Assembly (NCBI GenBank): GCA_035308965.1
Contig: DATGFN010000062.1
Coordinates: forward strand, 248,001 to 312,000
DNA length: 64,000 bases
Origin: DASYXZ01 sp035308965
GTDB lineage: Bacteria; Acidobacteriota; Terriglobia; UBA7540
Direction of reading: 5' to 3'
Position 1 is the stretch's first letter; the number at the start of each line of letters is the position of its first letter. Made by a program: the position numbers and the translations under genes. Below the pieces are notes generated by a model that was not told where the DNA came from, searched no databases, and saw nothing but the letters and a program-made list of their open reading frames with translations. Of this stretch, positions 52,894 to 61,039 are shown one piece after another.

Positions 52894-54242
52894 ACACCAA
52901 AGGAAATCTGCTGATAGTTGATGACGAACTGATTGTGCGCGACTCGCTGGACAAGTGGTTTCGCGAGGAAGGTTATGAAGTGGGCGTGGCGGAGAGCGCC
53001 AGCCAGGCGCTCACCCGCCTGGCGGAACGCCATTGGGACCTGGCGCTCCTCGACATCAAGATGCCCGGAACCGACGGCATTGAACTGCAGCGCCGCTTGC
53101 ACGAAATCTATCCCGATCTGGTCGTGATCATCATGACGGGCTACGCCTCCGTGGAAACCGCGGTGGTAGCCCTGAAGAACGGAGCCTACGATTACATCAC
53201 CAAGCCGTTTGATCCTGAGGACATTGCCCACACGGTGCACAACGCCCTCGCCCATCGCCGCGCCGAAAAGGAAAACGTACATTTGCGGGAGACGGTGGCG
53301 GCCGTGGCGCGCCCCCAGGAACTGGTGGGCCAGTCTGCGGCGATGAAGCGGGTGCTGGATGCCATCGCGACCGTGGGTCCCACTGAGGCCACCGTGCTGA
53401 TCACCGGCGAAAGCGGGACGGGAAAGGAACTGGTGGCGCGCGCCCTTCACAACGCCAGTCCGCGCCGCTACAACCCGCTGACGGTGATCCACTGCGGGGC
53501 GCTCACCGAATCCTTGCTGGAAAGCGAATTGTTCGGCCACGAGAAGGGCGCGTTTACCGGAGCGCAGTATCGCAAAAAGGGCAACTTTGAAATTGCCGAA
53601 GGCGGCACCGTTTTCCTGGACGAGATCGGCGACATCAGCTTGAAGACTCAAACCGATTTATTGCGCGTCATGCAGGAGCGCGAGATCACCCGCGTGGGCG
53701 GCAACGCGCCCATCCACCTGGACTTCCGCTGCGTTGCCGCCACCAACAAGCGCCTGGAGACCTTGATCGAGGAAGGAAAGTTCCGCCACGATCTCTATTA
53801 CCGCTTGAATGTTTTTCGCATCGAGCTTCCGCCCCTGCGCGAGCGGCGCGAAGATATTCCACTGCTCGTGGATCACTTTATCCGCAAATTCGCCTCGACC
53901 ATGAACAGGCGCATCACGCGCGTTTCTCCCGCCGCAATGGAATTGCTTCAAAGGGCAAATTGGCCCGGCAACGTCCGCGAATTGGAGAACGCCGTGGAGC
54001 GCGCCATGGTGGTGGCCCGTGAGCCCGAACTGACCGAGGGGGATTTTACTTTGAAGTTGGCCGGGACCCATCCCGCGTCGCGCACCCTCGAAGAGGCCGA
54101 GCGCAACCACATCCTGTCGGTCATGGAAGAGTGCGATGGCAACCAGACCAGGGCCGCGCAGGCGCTGGGGATCGATCGGGTGACCCTGCACAGTAAGTTG
54201 AAGCGGTACGGCTGGAAGAGGACGCCCGTGGAAGCGGCATGA
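52890..54242 (+). CDS. NtrC-family sigma-54 response regulator
   Basis: 450 aa: receiver domain with DD at 11-12, phospho-acceptor D55 (LALLDIKMPG) and K in TKPF; AAA+ domain with GESGTGKE Walker A, GAFTGA (sigma-54 contact loop) and Walker B FLDEIGD; and a C-terminal Fis-type helix-turn-helix (GNQTRAAQALGIDRVTLHSKLKRYG). GTG start overlapping the kinase stop. It should be phosphorylated by the adjacent kinase and activate the sigma-54 promoter at 48016, giving a positive feedback loop. Confidence 0.95.
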   Translation: MNTKGNLLIVDDELIVRDSLDKWFREEGYEVGVAESASQALTRLAERHWDLALLDIKMPGTDGIELQRRLHEIYPDLVVIIMTGYASVETAVVALKNGAYDYITKPFDPEDIAHTVHNALAHRRAEKENVHLRETVAAVARPQELVGQSAAMKRVLDAIATVGPTEATVLITGESGTGKELVARALHNASPRRYNPLTVIHCGALTESLLESELFGHEKGAFTGAQYRKKGNFEIAEGGTVFLDEIGDISLKTQTDLLRVMQEREITRVGGNAPIHLDFRCVAATNKRLETLIEEGKFRHDLYYRLNVFRIELPPLRERREDIPLLVDHFIRKFASTMNRRITRVSPAAMELLQRANWPGNVRELENAVERAMVVAREPELTEGDFTLKLAGTHPASRTLEEAERNHILSVMEECDGNQTRAAQALGIDRVTLHSKLKRYGWKRTPVEAA

Positions 54243-54808
54243 ACCTCCTACACCTGCTGCCCGTTGGCGATCCGGGCCCTGGAGTGCTCGATGATTTATG
54301 CGCGGCGCTCCCGCCGGAATTTGGCGCCCGAGGTGAAATCCTTCGCGCGCCATTTGACGCGCAATCGGCGCGCAACCCGGGCAGGCAACAATATCACTCC
54401 ACCCAAATCCTGGCCGGGATGCAAAGCTGCATGCGTCCCGAAACTTGGCGGCTGGTGGCTGTCACACCCTTCGACCTCTACATTCCCATTTTGACGTTTG
54501 TGTTTGGCGAAGCTCAATTGAGTGGCCCTTGCGCTGTGGTTTCCACATTTCGCCTGCGGCAGGAATTTTATGGACTTCCGTCCGACCCGGCTTTGCTGCG
54601 CCAGCGCCTATTGAAAGAGTCGATACACGAACTGTGCCATACCCTCGGCCTTATCCATTGCGAGGACTACCAGTGCGCCATGGCGCCGTCGCACGCGGTG
54701 GAATGGATTGACCTGAAACAGGTAAGCCTGTGCGAGAACTGCCGCGCCCGGTTGGGCCAGAAAAGATTCGCCCGTACCCTGCCTGCGCCGGCAGTGTTGA
54801 CCACATGA
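54239..54808 (+). CDS. archaemetzincin-type zinc protease
   Basis: 189 aa. The signature HELCHTLGLIHC (H130, H134, H140, C141) followed by EDYQCAM (C146, M148) and CENC (C165, C168) is the archaemetzincin motif: a catalytic zinc plus a second Cys-bound zinc. No signal peptide, so cytosolic. Its ATG overlaps the regulator stop (ATGA), making it the last member of the redox/two-component operon. The substrate of archaemetzincins is poorly known; here the setting suggests turnover of a complex component or regulator. Confidence 0.9.
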   Translation: MNLLHLLPVGDPGPGVLDDLCAALPPEFGARGEILRAPFDAQSARNPGRQQYHSTQILAGMQSCMRPETWRLVAVTPFDLYIPILTFVFGEAQLSGPCAVVSTFRLRQEFYGLPSDPALLRQRLLKESIHELCHTLGLIHCEDYQCAMAPSHAVEWIDLKQVSLCENCRARLGQKRFARTLPAPAVLTT

Positions 54809-54823
54809 ATAGAAAATATGGAG

Positions 54824-55318
54824 CTATTTGGAATCGTAAAATACGAGAAAGTCCGTCGTTACCGGCTTGGCGCCCACTTGTCTGAGCAGCGTGGTGATTT
54901 GTCCGCGATGGTAGGTGGAGTGGTTTGCAACGTGCACCAGCATTTGCCACAGGGGATAAGCAAAAGTTTGGCCGCGCGTGTTTACGTAACTGAGCAATGC
55001 GGCCAACTTCTCTTCGCTAAGTGAGCGGATAAGTTCCCTGCGGTCATTTTCCACTTTGTCCCAGCGCTTCCGGATGGCATCCACGTCGGTAAATTCCGCC
55101 GCGCTCAACATGCTTCTGGGAGAAGTCCCATTCCAGCGCTCCAGCCAAATCCATTCGGCGGAGAGAATATGGACCAGAGTGTCGCGGACGGAGCGAAAGC
55201 TGTTTTCCAAGTCCCGCGAAAATTGTTCAGGACTCAACTTGGAGACCGCCTCCAGAACTCGGGCGTTGGCCCAGCGGTTGTAATTGTAGAGGGCTTGAAT
55301 TGATTGCAGGTCCATCAT
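54824..55318 (-). CDS. DinB-family protein
   Basis: 164-aa four-helix bundle of the DinB/YfiT superfamily: YNYNRWANARVLEAV at the N-terminus, a first His in LVHILSAEWIWLERW, and the pair HVANHSTYHRGQI giving the three-His metal site. Members act in thiol transfer or detoxification; the substrate is unknown. Its ATG overlaps the stop of the cupin gene by 4 bases, so they form a two-gene unit. It converges with the archaemetzincin gene with only 15 bases between stops. Confidence 0.88.
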   Translation of the reverse strand: MMDLQSIQALYNYNRWANARVLEAVSKLSPEQFSRDLENSFRSVRDTLVHILSAEWIWLERWNGTSPRSMLSAAEFTDVDAIRKRWDKVENDRRELIRSLSEEKLAALLSYVNTRGQTFAYPLWQMLVHVANHSTYHRGQITTLLRQVGAKPVTTDFLVFYDSK

Positions 55319-55674
55319 CGCTTTTCTCCCATAGGCTGGCCGGCTTCTCCGCCTTCGGGGCCAAAAAATATGACCCACACCACGAGGTCGTCGGAGAAAT
55401 TGAGGAAGCGATGCTCGACTCCCGCGGGTACGAAGAGGAAGTCGCCGGGACCAAATCGGTCGCGGCTGGCGCCGCTGATGAATTCACCACTGCCCCGAAC
55501 CACCACATAAGCTTCGTCGCGGGAGTGGGGTGTTTGCGGATCAGAGCCACGCGGCGCGTAAATTTCCACCGCCAGACTACAATGCTGGAGGGCCTCCGCA
55601 AAACGCTCGCCCTTGGGTCCGGGCAACTGGGCCAACGCTTCCGCCACCGTCACTTTGTGCTTTTCATCCGCCAT
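55315..55674 (-). CDS. cupin-domain protein
   Basis: 119 aa, a single small cupin: HSRDEAYVVVRGSGEF (first motif; PQTPHSRDEAY) and GDFLFVPAGVEHRFLNF (second motif), with His/Glu metal ligands. Likely a metal-binding sensor or small enzyme; the substrate is unknown. ATG 55674 is preferred to 55695. Translationally coupled to the downstream DinB gene. Confidence 0.87.
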   Translation of the reverse strand: MADEKHKVTVAEALAQLPGPKGERFAEALQHCSLAVEIYAPRGSDPQTPHSRDEAYVVVRGSGEFISGASRDRFGPGDFLFVPAGVEHRFLNFSDDLVVWVIFFGPEGGEAGQPMGEKR

Positions 55675-55775
55675 TGAATTACCAATGCGCCACAAAATTC
55701 TACCTCAACTACTGAATTTCGCCTCAGGATCGAGACGCGATGGTGACGGCGCGAATTTCAAACTTATAATCCTTC

Positions 55776-55808
55776 TTGACAAGTAGGCGCAAAAACACTA
55801 CATATAGT
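55776..55808 (+). promoter_or_regulatory. promoter of lysine-rich mini-gene 2
   Basis: CTTGACAAG contains TTGACA (55776-55781), as in mini-gene 1. The best -10 candidates are TATAGT (55803-55808, spacer 21) or TACATA (55799-55804, spacer 17). The leader contains GCCACC-act-GGTGGC (55825-55839) and GAGCGAAA/TTTCGCTC (55843-55868), the second directly before the ribosome site. Confidence 0.6.
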
Positions 55809-55885
55809 AGCGCGGACGCGTTCAGCCACCACTGGTGGCATCGAGCGAAATGTCTAATTTTTTCGCTCAGGGGAGGAGAGAGAAT

Positions 55886-55921
55886 ATGGCTGCAAAGAAG
55901 AAAGCAAAGAAGAAGAAGTAA
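55886..55921 (+). CDS. 11-aa lysine-rich mini-protein 2 (MAAKKKAKKKK)
   Basis: Twelve codons including stop, with GGGGAGGAGAG immediately upstream. The peptide is identical to the first 11 residues of the mini-protein encoded at 16827 but uses different codons (GCT GCA AAG AAG AAA GCA against GCA GCT AAA AAG AAA GCC), so the peptide rather than the DNA seems conserved. It is a free-standing unit: the genes on both sides are on the other strand. Nucleic-acid binding is a reasonable inference; an sRNA role for the roughly 170-base transcript is the alternative. Confidence 0.7.
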   Translation: MAAKKKAKKKK

Positions 55922-55954
55922 GACATAGAAAACCCAAAGTTTCCTCTATCTTTC

Positions 55955-55984
55955 AGGCCCGCATCCCCATGCGGGCCTTTTTTT
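55955..55984 (+). terminator. intrinsic terminator of mini-gene 2
   Basis: AGGCCCGCAT-cccc-ATGCGGGCC(T) followed by a run of seven T (55978-55984): a strong intrinsic terminator 34 bases after the mini-gene stop. Confidence 0.9.
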
Positions 55985-55996
55985 ATCCTAAGATTT

Positions 55997-57199
55997 TCAT
56001 TTTTTTGATCGTTGCTGGAGTTTTTCATAAGCCTGCCGGTACTCGTGATTCTCCGGCTTCAGCTCAGAGGCGATACGGTACTGCTCCAGGGCGAGTTTGG
56101 GTTTGCCATTTTGCTCCAACGCGGCGCCCAGGTTCATGTGGGCCAAATCGTTTTTGGGTCTAATCCGAATTGCCTCGCGAAATTGGAAGATGGCACCCGC
56201 CAAATTGCCTTTTTTTCTGAGTGCGTTCCCGAGACCGTTGTGGGCGTGTTCATCCCGGGGATTCGCGCGCAGGGCATCACGGAACTCAACGATGGCCTCA
56301 TCGGTTTTGCCTTGTCGCAAGAGTGACACGCCCAGGTCATCGTGCGCCATTTCGTTGTTTGGATTCAAGGTCGACGCCTTGCGAAACTCGGCGGCCGCCC
56401 CTTCATGATCTCCCTTCGTGCCCATTCCAACTCCCAAGGCGAGGTGCGCGCGGTCCAGACCAGGATTCAATTCAAGCGCATGGTGTGCTGCGGCAATGGC
56501 ATCGTCGGATTTGCCTTCCATGTTATAAGTGGTGGCCAACGCCACCCACACATTGGCATTTTTCGGGTCAATTTGAGTGGCGGCGCGATATTCCTGCTCC
56601 GCCTCAGTGAATTGCTGTTTTTTCCTGTACTGCAACCCGCGCATCAGGTGTTGTTGCACTTCTGTTTGCTTGCCCTCGTCCGGCGCACTGATCACTTTGC
56701 CTGGGTTGGTGGCGCTGCCCAGCGATTGTGGAGGCTTGGCAACGCGCAGAGCATCAAGAAGGTCCGATTCGGCGCCCGCGCCCTCCAGCGTCGTCAGATA
56801 GGCGTCGGTAGGTTTAAAGTCGAGGCCGCGTTCGCCCACCAGCATGGCCACGCGGCTGCTGGGTACGTCTCCGGACAACAGTTCCAGGATTTGCTGCTGG
56901 GAAAGCGACTTACTTAAATCGCCGCTGCCCGCCGGCTTGGGCTGATGGGCGGCGCGCAAGGCTTGAAGAAACGTATCGCTGGCACCGGCTTTTTTCAGGC
57001 TGCTTAGAAAATCTGCGGTGGGCTCAAAATCGATGCCGCTCGCCTCCACGGCTTTGGCTCCTGCATCATCGCCCATCTTGTTGTGCACCAGCGCCAGCAC
57101 TTGATCTTTATTCAGGGGCTTTTCCTGCCCGCGCGCCACGATGCAAATGCCCAATGAAAGCCAAATGGCCATGAGTGAAACAAAGAGTTTGTGTTTCAT
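55997..57199 (-). CDS. exported TPR-repeat protein
   Basis: About 400 aa: signal peptide (about 1-23, LSLGICIVARG), two N-terminal helical repeats (KDQVLALVHNKMGDDAGAKAVEASGIDFEPTADFLSSLKKAGA-type, about 30-135, seen twice), then five or more TPRs (about 165-395; for example AEQEYRAATQIDPKNANVWVALATTY). A periplasmic scaffold or assembly protein is likely; no catalytic motif. The N-terminal duplicated module (GV/GIDFxPTxxFLxxLxxAGA) also occurs in other acidobacterial TPR proteins. Start at the second ATG, 57199. Confidence 0.85.
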   Translation of the reverse strand: MKHKLFVSLMAIWLSLGICIVARGQEKPLNKDQVLALVHNKMGDDAGAKAVEASGIDFEPTADFLSSLKKAGASDTFLQALRAAHQPKPAGSGDLSKSLSQQQILELLSGDVPSSRVAMLVGERGLDFKPTDAYLTTLEGAGAESDLLDALRVAKPPQSLGSATNPGKVISAPDEGKQTEVQQHLMRGLQYRKKQQFTEAEQEYRAATQIDPKNANVWVALATTYNMEGKSDDAIAAAHHALELNPGLDRAHLALGVGMGTKGDHEGAAAEFRKASTLNPNNEMAHDDLGVSLLRQGKTDEAIVEFRDALRANPRDEHAHNGLGNALRKKGNLAGAIFQFREAIRIRPKNDLAHMNLGAALEQNGKPKLALEQYRIASELKPENHEYRQAYEKLQQRSKK

Positions 57200-57289
57200 G
57201 ATCAACCTCAAAACAGGATTCCGCGTGTCTGGATGGCCCGATGCTACACGCTCGCGGGCTAAAAGTCGAGCCTTGGCACACAGTTCGAA

Positions 57290-58786
57290 CTACATCGCGT
57301 CTCCAATGGCGCAGGACTCAATCCAGCCGATCTCATCGGCCGTCAACGACGCCCGATGGTCTTCCAGGAATTGCTGGACAAGAGCCGTTGCGGCGGGATT
57401 GGGATATAGGTGATTCAGCCCGTGCAACGCCGCGAACTGGCATCCCTTGCCCGGCAACCGCAACATCAGCCGGATTACATCGATGGAGATTGTTTCGAGG
57501 TCCGCGCGGGTTTCCCCGCCACCATATATCAGAAGAGAGTCCCACCACATGTAGAAGGCGGTTCCTGAAAAGCTATCTTCCCGGGGCAGAAAAAAGTCTC
57601 GAAATGGATGAATCATGGAGCGCAGGCACTCTTCGCGCAGTCCAGGCGATACCCTTCGGTCGCCCACCATATCGCGCAGCCAAAATGGGTGACCGAAAAC
57701 GAACCATAGCCCCTGCTCGACCTGCTCAGGCGTGAAAGGTTCAGCGAGCCTGCCGAAGTCTCGAAACAGGCCGGTCATCTGGCGAACGAAAACCTCGGGG
57801 TCTAGGTCGCTGTCGCACAAGTTTTGACCTTCAAGGGGCGCCCGATCGCCATCGTGCTGGCAAACAGGGCGGCCAAACAGGAAGTTCGCCATGCCTGCCG
57901 CGTCGAACTGCGACGTGTCGCCTGTAAGCCACCCGGGCCGGGCGGGTTCGACGCGCTGGAAGGGCTCACTCCGAATTAGTTTCTCCATTTCCGGATCTAT
58001 GAGGCTGCCCGCGCTGCAAGCGTCGGCGAGAAAGATCACTTTAAGATCGTTGTATTTGTACTCGAGAAAGCGGCGCAAGCGGGCGAGTGGCGTGTCGGGC
58101 AGGGCCTGAGGAAAGAGTCTTTTGCTGTCGGCTAAGACCTTGTCGGCCTCCGCGAGTATTGCATTCTCGTCTCGAGTAATCTTCTCAGGGTCTATCGACG
58201 CCAGGTTCCGGACCCGTTCAGCATCATCCGTGAGACCCGCCCATTGGTATCCCCCAAAAACCCAGCGTAGAGCCCAATCCCGGTCTCCCTCGCGCACACT
58301 CAGCGCCAGCTTCTCCGCGATCAAGAGTTGCTCGCGCCTCCCGGGGGCGTCGGGCAATTGGTAGGAAATCATCACGTGAACGTTGCCCGCCGTGAACGGA
58401 TCCTCAAGTCGTCGGGCAATGGAATACACAGCCTCGACGCCAAGCACCTTGAAAATCGGCGGAACCAAATCGGCGATGTCATTCCGTGCCAACCAGGGCT
58501 CAAAGGTCGAAAATTGCGAGACAGTTTCATCGAGGATTTTGCGTCCAACTTCGGAGTCGGCATGCTTGCCCGCCCACTTACCAATATCAAGACTTAGCCG
58601 CGCTTGAACGCGGATGGAGTCGAGGTTCTCCAGCGCCCTTTGCGCTTTGTTGATATCGTCCATAACAAGGGAGGCAATACCAACCGCCAGCCACGACACA
58701 TTTCTTTCCTCTGAAAAGTCCGAGGTGCGAGGGATGCGGGCGGCCAGGTCTTGGGCGATATCCAATAATTCCAAAGGGGACAACAT
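57290..58786 (-). CDS. alpha-helical protein of unknown function (498 aa)
   Basis: No family recognised. The N-terminal half looks like helical repeats (LAARIPRTSDFSEERNVSWLAVGIASLVMDDINKAQRALENL, HEAT/TPR-like in spacing). The C-terminal third ends in a short Gly/Pro-rich region and a helical tail (ATALVQQFLEDHRASLTADEIGWIESC). No signal peptide, membrane helix or catalytic motif. It is a single gene with its own spacing. The end of the C-terminal part resembles helical-repeat ends seen in immunity-type proteins, but this is weak. Confidence 0.65.
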   Translation of the reverse strand: MLSPLELLDIAQDLAARIPRTSDFSEERNVSWLAVGIASLVMDDINKAQRALENLDSIRVQARLSLDIGKWAGKHADSEVGRKILDETVSQFSTFEPWLARNDIADLVPPIFKVLGVEAVYSIARRLEDPFTAGNVHVMISYQLPDAPGRREQLLIAEKLALSVREGDRDWALRWVFGGYQWAGLTDDAERVRNLASIDPEKITRDENAILAEADKVLADSKRLFPQALPDTPLARLRRFLEYKYNDLKVIFLADACSAGSLIDPEMEKLIRSEPFQRVEPARPGWLTGDTSQFDAAGMANFLFGRPVCQHDGDRAPLEGQNLCDSDLDPEVFVRQMTGLFRDFGRLAEPFTPEQVEQGLWFVFGHPFWLRDMVGDRRVSPGLREECLRSMIHPFRDFFLPREDSFSGTAFYMWWDSLLIYGGGETRADLETISIDVIRLMLRLPGKGCQFAALHGLNHLYPNPAATALVQQFLEDHRASLTADEIGWIESCAIGDAM

Positions 58787-58848
58787 GTCCAGATTATCTC
58801 ATGAAAGAAAATGAACTCGGTGCGCTGGTAGCAACTTAAGAAAGGCGC

Positions 58849-59544
58849 TCAGCGGGTTTCACGAAACAAAGCGAAGGGATTAAAGTTCGTGCCCACGTCG
58901 AAGTAGTCTTCTCCCTCCGCCCGCTTCAGAAAACTTGTAATCCGGTAGACCAGCGGCGTGGCGACTATTTCGATCATCACTTTGAGGAGATAGATGGAAA
59001 CGGAAAGTGACAAAATCAAACCGAAGGCCTGCGTGCCATAAAAGGCTATCACCACAAACACTGTTGTATCGACGGCCTGGCTGGCGAGCGTCGCTCCCAC
59101 CGTACGGGTCCAGAGGTGTTTCCCCTGGGTGAGGATTTTCATTTTGGCCACCACAAAAGAATTGGTGAACTCGCCAAAAAAATACGCAATCAGGCTGGCC
59201 GTAACAATTCGCGGGACAACGCCCAAGATGGAATCATAAGCGGCTTGGTACGGCCACGTCGGAGCCGCAGGGATTAGACCGACCACCCAATAGCCGAGCG
59301 ACATGAAGGCCGCGGCGAGGAAGCCCGTCCAGATCACCCGGCGCGTGCGCGCGTAGCCATAAACTTCCGTCAGAATGCATCCGCACAGGTAGTTGAAGGG
59401 TATAAAAAGTGCGCCGCCGTTGAAGGTCATGCCCGCCACGGGCGCGAAGATTTTGGAGGCGACGGTGCACGTGATCAGCAGCAACGCGACGAAAGCCGCG
59501 GTAAGCAAGTCGAGGTATTTGTAGGCCCGGGAATCGCTGCCCAT
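58849..59544 (-). CDS. queuosine precursor transporter (YhhQ/DUF165 family)
   Basis: 231 aa membrane protein with about six helices. Family blocks: ITCTVASKIFAPVAGMTFNGGALFIPFNYLCGCILTEVYGYARTRRVIW, YFFGEFTNSFVVAKMKI, and TRTVGATLASQAVDTTVFVVIAFYG. YhhQ imports pre-Q0/pre-Q1 for tRNA queuosine. Downstream of two LemA genes on the same strand; no tgt is in view. Start ATG 59544 (GTG 59553 possible). Confidence 0.92.
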   Translation of the reverse strand: MGSDSRAYKYLDLLTAAFVALLLITCTVASKIFAPVAGMTFNGGALFIPFNYLCGCILTEVYGYARTRRVIWTGFLAAAFMSLGYWVVGLIPAAPTWPYQAAYDSILGVVPRIVTASLIAYFFGEFTNSFVVAKMKILTQGKHLWTRTVGATLASQAVDTTVFVVIAFYGTQAFGLILSLSVSIYLLKVMIEIVATPLVYRITSFLKRAEGEDYFDVGTNFNPFALFRETR

Positions 59545-59576
59545 GCGCACCACAGTCTCACGCCCGCGCCGGGCGG

Positions 59577-60152
59577 TTAGGTAAATTTCACTTGAACGTC
59601 TTCGCGATCGGCTTCGGTCACCTGGAAAAGGGCGTGCGGTTGCAGTCCCATAAACCCGGCCACAAAATTGGCGGGAACCTGGGCGATGCGGATGTTGTAG
59701 TCGTTAACGTCCGTGTTGTAGGTGGTGCGTTGGTTGGCGATTTTGTTTTCGAGCTCGGTAATGCGCCCCTGAAGTTGCATGAAATTGGTGTTGGCTTTCA
59801 GGTCTGGATAACTCTCAGCGACGGCAAACAACGTCTTGAGCGCCCCGGTCACCATGTTATCGGCCTGGGCTTTTTCGCCCGGGGTGGTGGCGCGGCCGTA
59901 AGCGTTGCGCGCTTCCACCACCGCTTGCAGGGTCTTTTGCTCGTACTGCATGTACCCTTTGCAGGTTTCGATTAGCTTGGGCAGCTCGTCATGGCGCTGC
60001 TTCAGGATGACGTCAATGTTCGAAAACGACCGGTCAATGTCGTTCTTCAGCGTCACCAGGTTGTTGTAGATTCCCACCGCGTACATGACGATGACGATCA
60101 ATACGACCACGATGATTCCAAGTATCAACAGCAATCCAATTCCGATTAACAT
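59577..60152 (-). CDS. LemA-family protein, copy 1
   Basis: 191 aa. N-terminal membrane helix (about 3-25), then the LemA coiled-coil domain: YNNLVTLKNDIDRSFSNIDVILKQRHDELPKLIETCKGYMQYE, NFMQLQGRITELENKIA, and YNTDVNDYNIRIAQVP. LemA proteins have a short external N-terminus and a cytosolic helical body; function is obscure, with links to membrane proteases. A closely similar copy lies 152 bases upstream and two GIDE-domain genes beyond that. Confidence 0.93.
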   Translation of the reverse strand: MLIGIGLLLILGIIVVVLIVIVMYAVGIYNNLVTLKNDIDRSFSNIDVILKQRHDELPKLIETCKGYMQYEQKTLQAVVEARNAYGRATTPGEKAQADNMVTGALKTLFAVAESYPDLKANTNFMQLQGRITELENKIANQRTTYNTDVNDYNIRIAQVPANFVAGFMGLQPHALFQVTEADREDVQVKFT

Positions 60153-60173
60153 GGTGTCCTCCGGTTAATGCGG

Positions 60174-60303
60174 CAGGCAGCAGACGGTAGACAGGAAGAA
60201 CCAAGGCGCGGCTTTTAGCTTCCAGACCAAAATTTGAAGTCGGTGCTTTTGTCCTCATGCTTCGTCTTCCCTGTCTACTGTCTGCGGTCTACAGTCTACT
60301 GTG
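60174..60303. repeat. inverted TCTAC/TCTGC low-complexity repeats
   Basis: CAGGCAGCAGACGGTAGACA (60174-60193) and CTGTCTACTGTCTGCGGTCT (60271-60290) are imperfect inverse copies about 75 bases apart, built from CTGTCTAC/GTCTGC words. A further CTACAGTCTACTGTG follows. Similar words recur at 63782-63892. Intergenic between the two LemA genes. Confidence 0.55.
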
Positions 60304-60870
60304 CTAGCTCATTTTCACTTCCACGTCCTGGCGGTCTTCTTCCGTGACTTTGAACAGTTCTTTATGCTTCAGGCCCATCATGCCGGCCACGAAAACGTCG
60401 GGCAATTGCTGGATGCGGATATTGTAGGTATTCACATCGTCGTTAAAAAACTCGCGGCGGTCGGCGATCTTTTCCTCCAGTTCGGAAATGCGATTCTGAA
60501 GCTGCATAAAATTGTTGTTGGCCTTCAAGTCGGGATATTTTTCCGACACGGCGAACAGAGATTTTAAAGCGCCGGTAATCAGATTATCGGCCTGCGCTTT
60601 TTGGGCCAGAGTGGAGGCGCTGGAATAAGCGTTGCGCGCCTCCACCACTTTCTTGAAAGTCTCCTGCTCATATTGCATGTAGCCCTTGCAAGTTTCGATG
60701 AGCTTGGGCAGTTCGTCATGCCGCTGCTTAAGCAATACGTCAATGTTGGACCAGGCTTTATCAATGTCATTGCGCAAACGGACCAGGCTGTTATAAATGG
60801 TCAGGAGATAGGCAAGAACACCCACCACCACCAGAAAAATAACCAAGCCCAAAAGAATGGCTATGCCCAT
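60304..60870 (-). CDS. LemA-family protein, copy 2
   Basis: 188 aa, paralogue of the downstream gene with the same block order (DIDKAWSNIDVLLKQRHDELPKLIETCKGYMQYEQ; NFMQLQNRISELEEKIADRREFFNDDVNTYNIRIQQLP). N-terminal anchor about 5-27. Near-identical core segments indicate recent duplication. Together with the GIDE proteins upstream on the same strand it likely forms a membrane-associated set. Confidence 0.93.
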   Translation of the reverse strand: MGIAILLGLVIFLVVVGVLAYLLTIYNSLVRLRNDIDKAWSNIDVLLKQRHDELPKLIETCKGYMQYEQETFKKVVEARNAYSSASTLAQKAQADNLITGALKSLFAVSEKYPDLKANNNFMQLQNRISELEEKIADRREFFNDDVNTYNIRIQQLPDVFVAGMMGLKHKELFKVTEEDRQDVEVKMS

Positions 60871-61039
60871 GCCCTGACTCCTCCCGAAAGACTAGAAGCC
60901 TCGATATTCAAGATTAAGACATATGTTGATGCGCGAATTTTCCACGACTTGATCGCTCCCGATGCTACACGCGCGCGGGCCAAAAGTCGAGCAGGCTTAT
61001 TGACTTTAGCGGGGCAAAACTGCCATCGGAGGCATCGTG

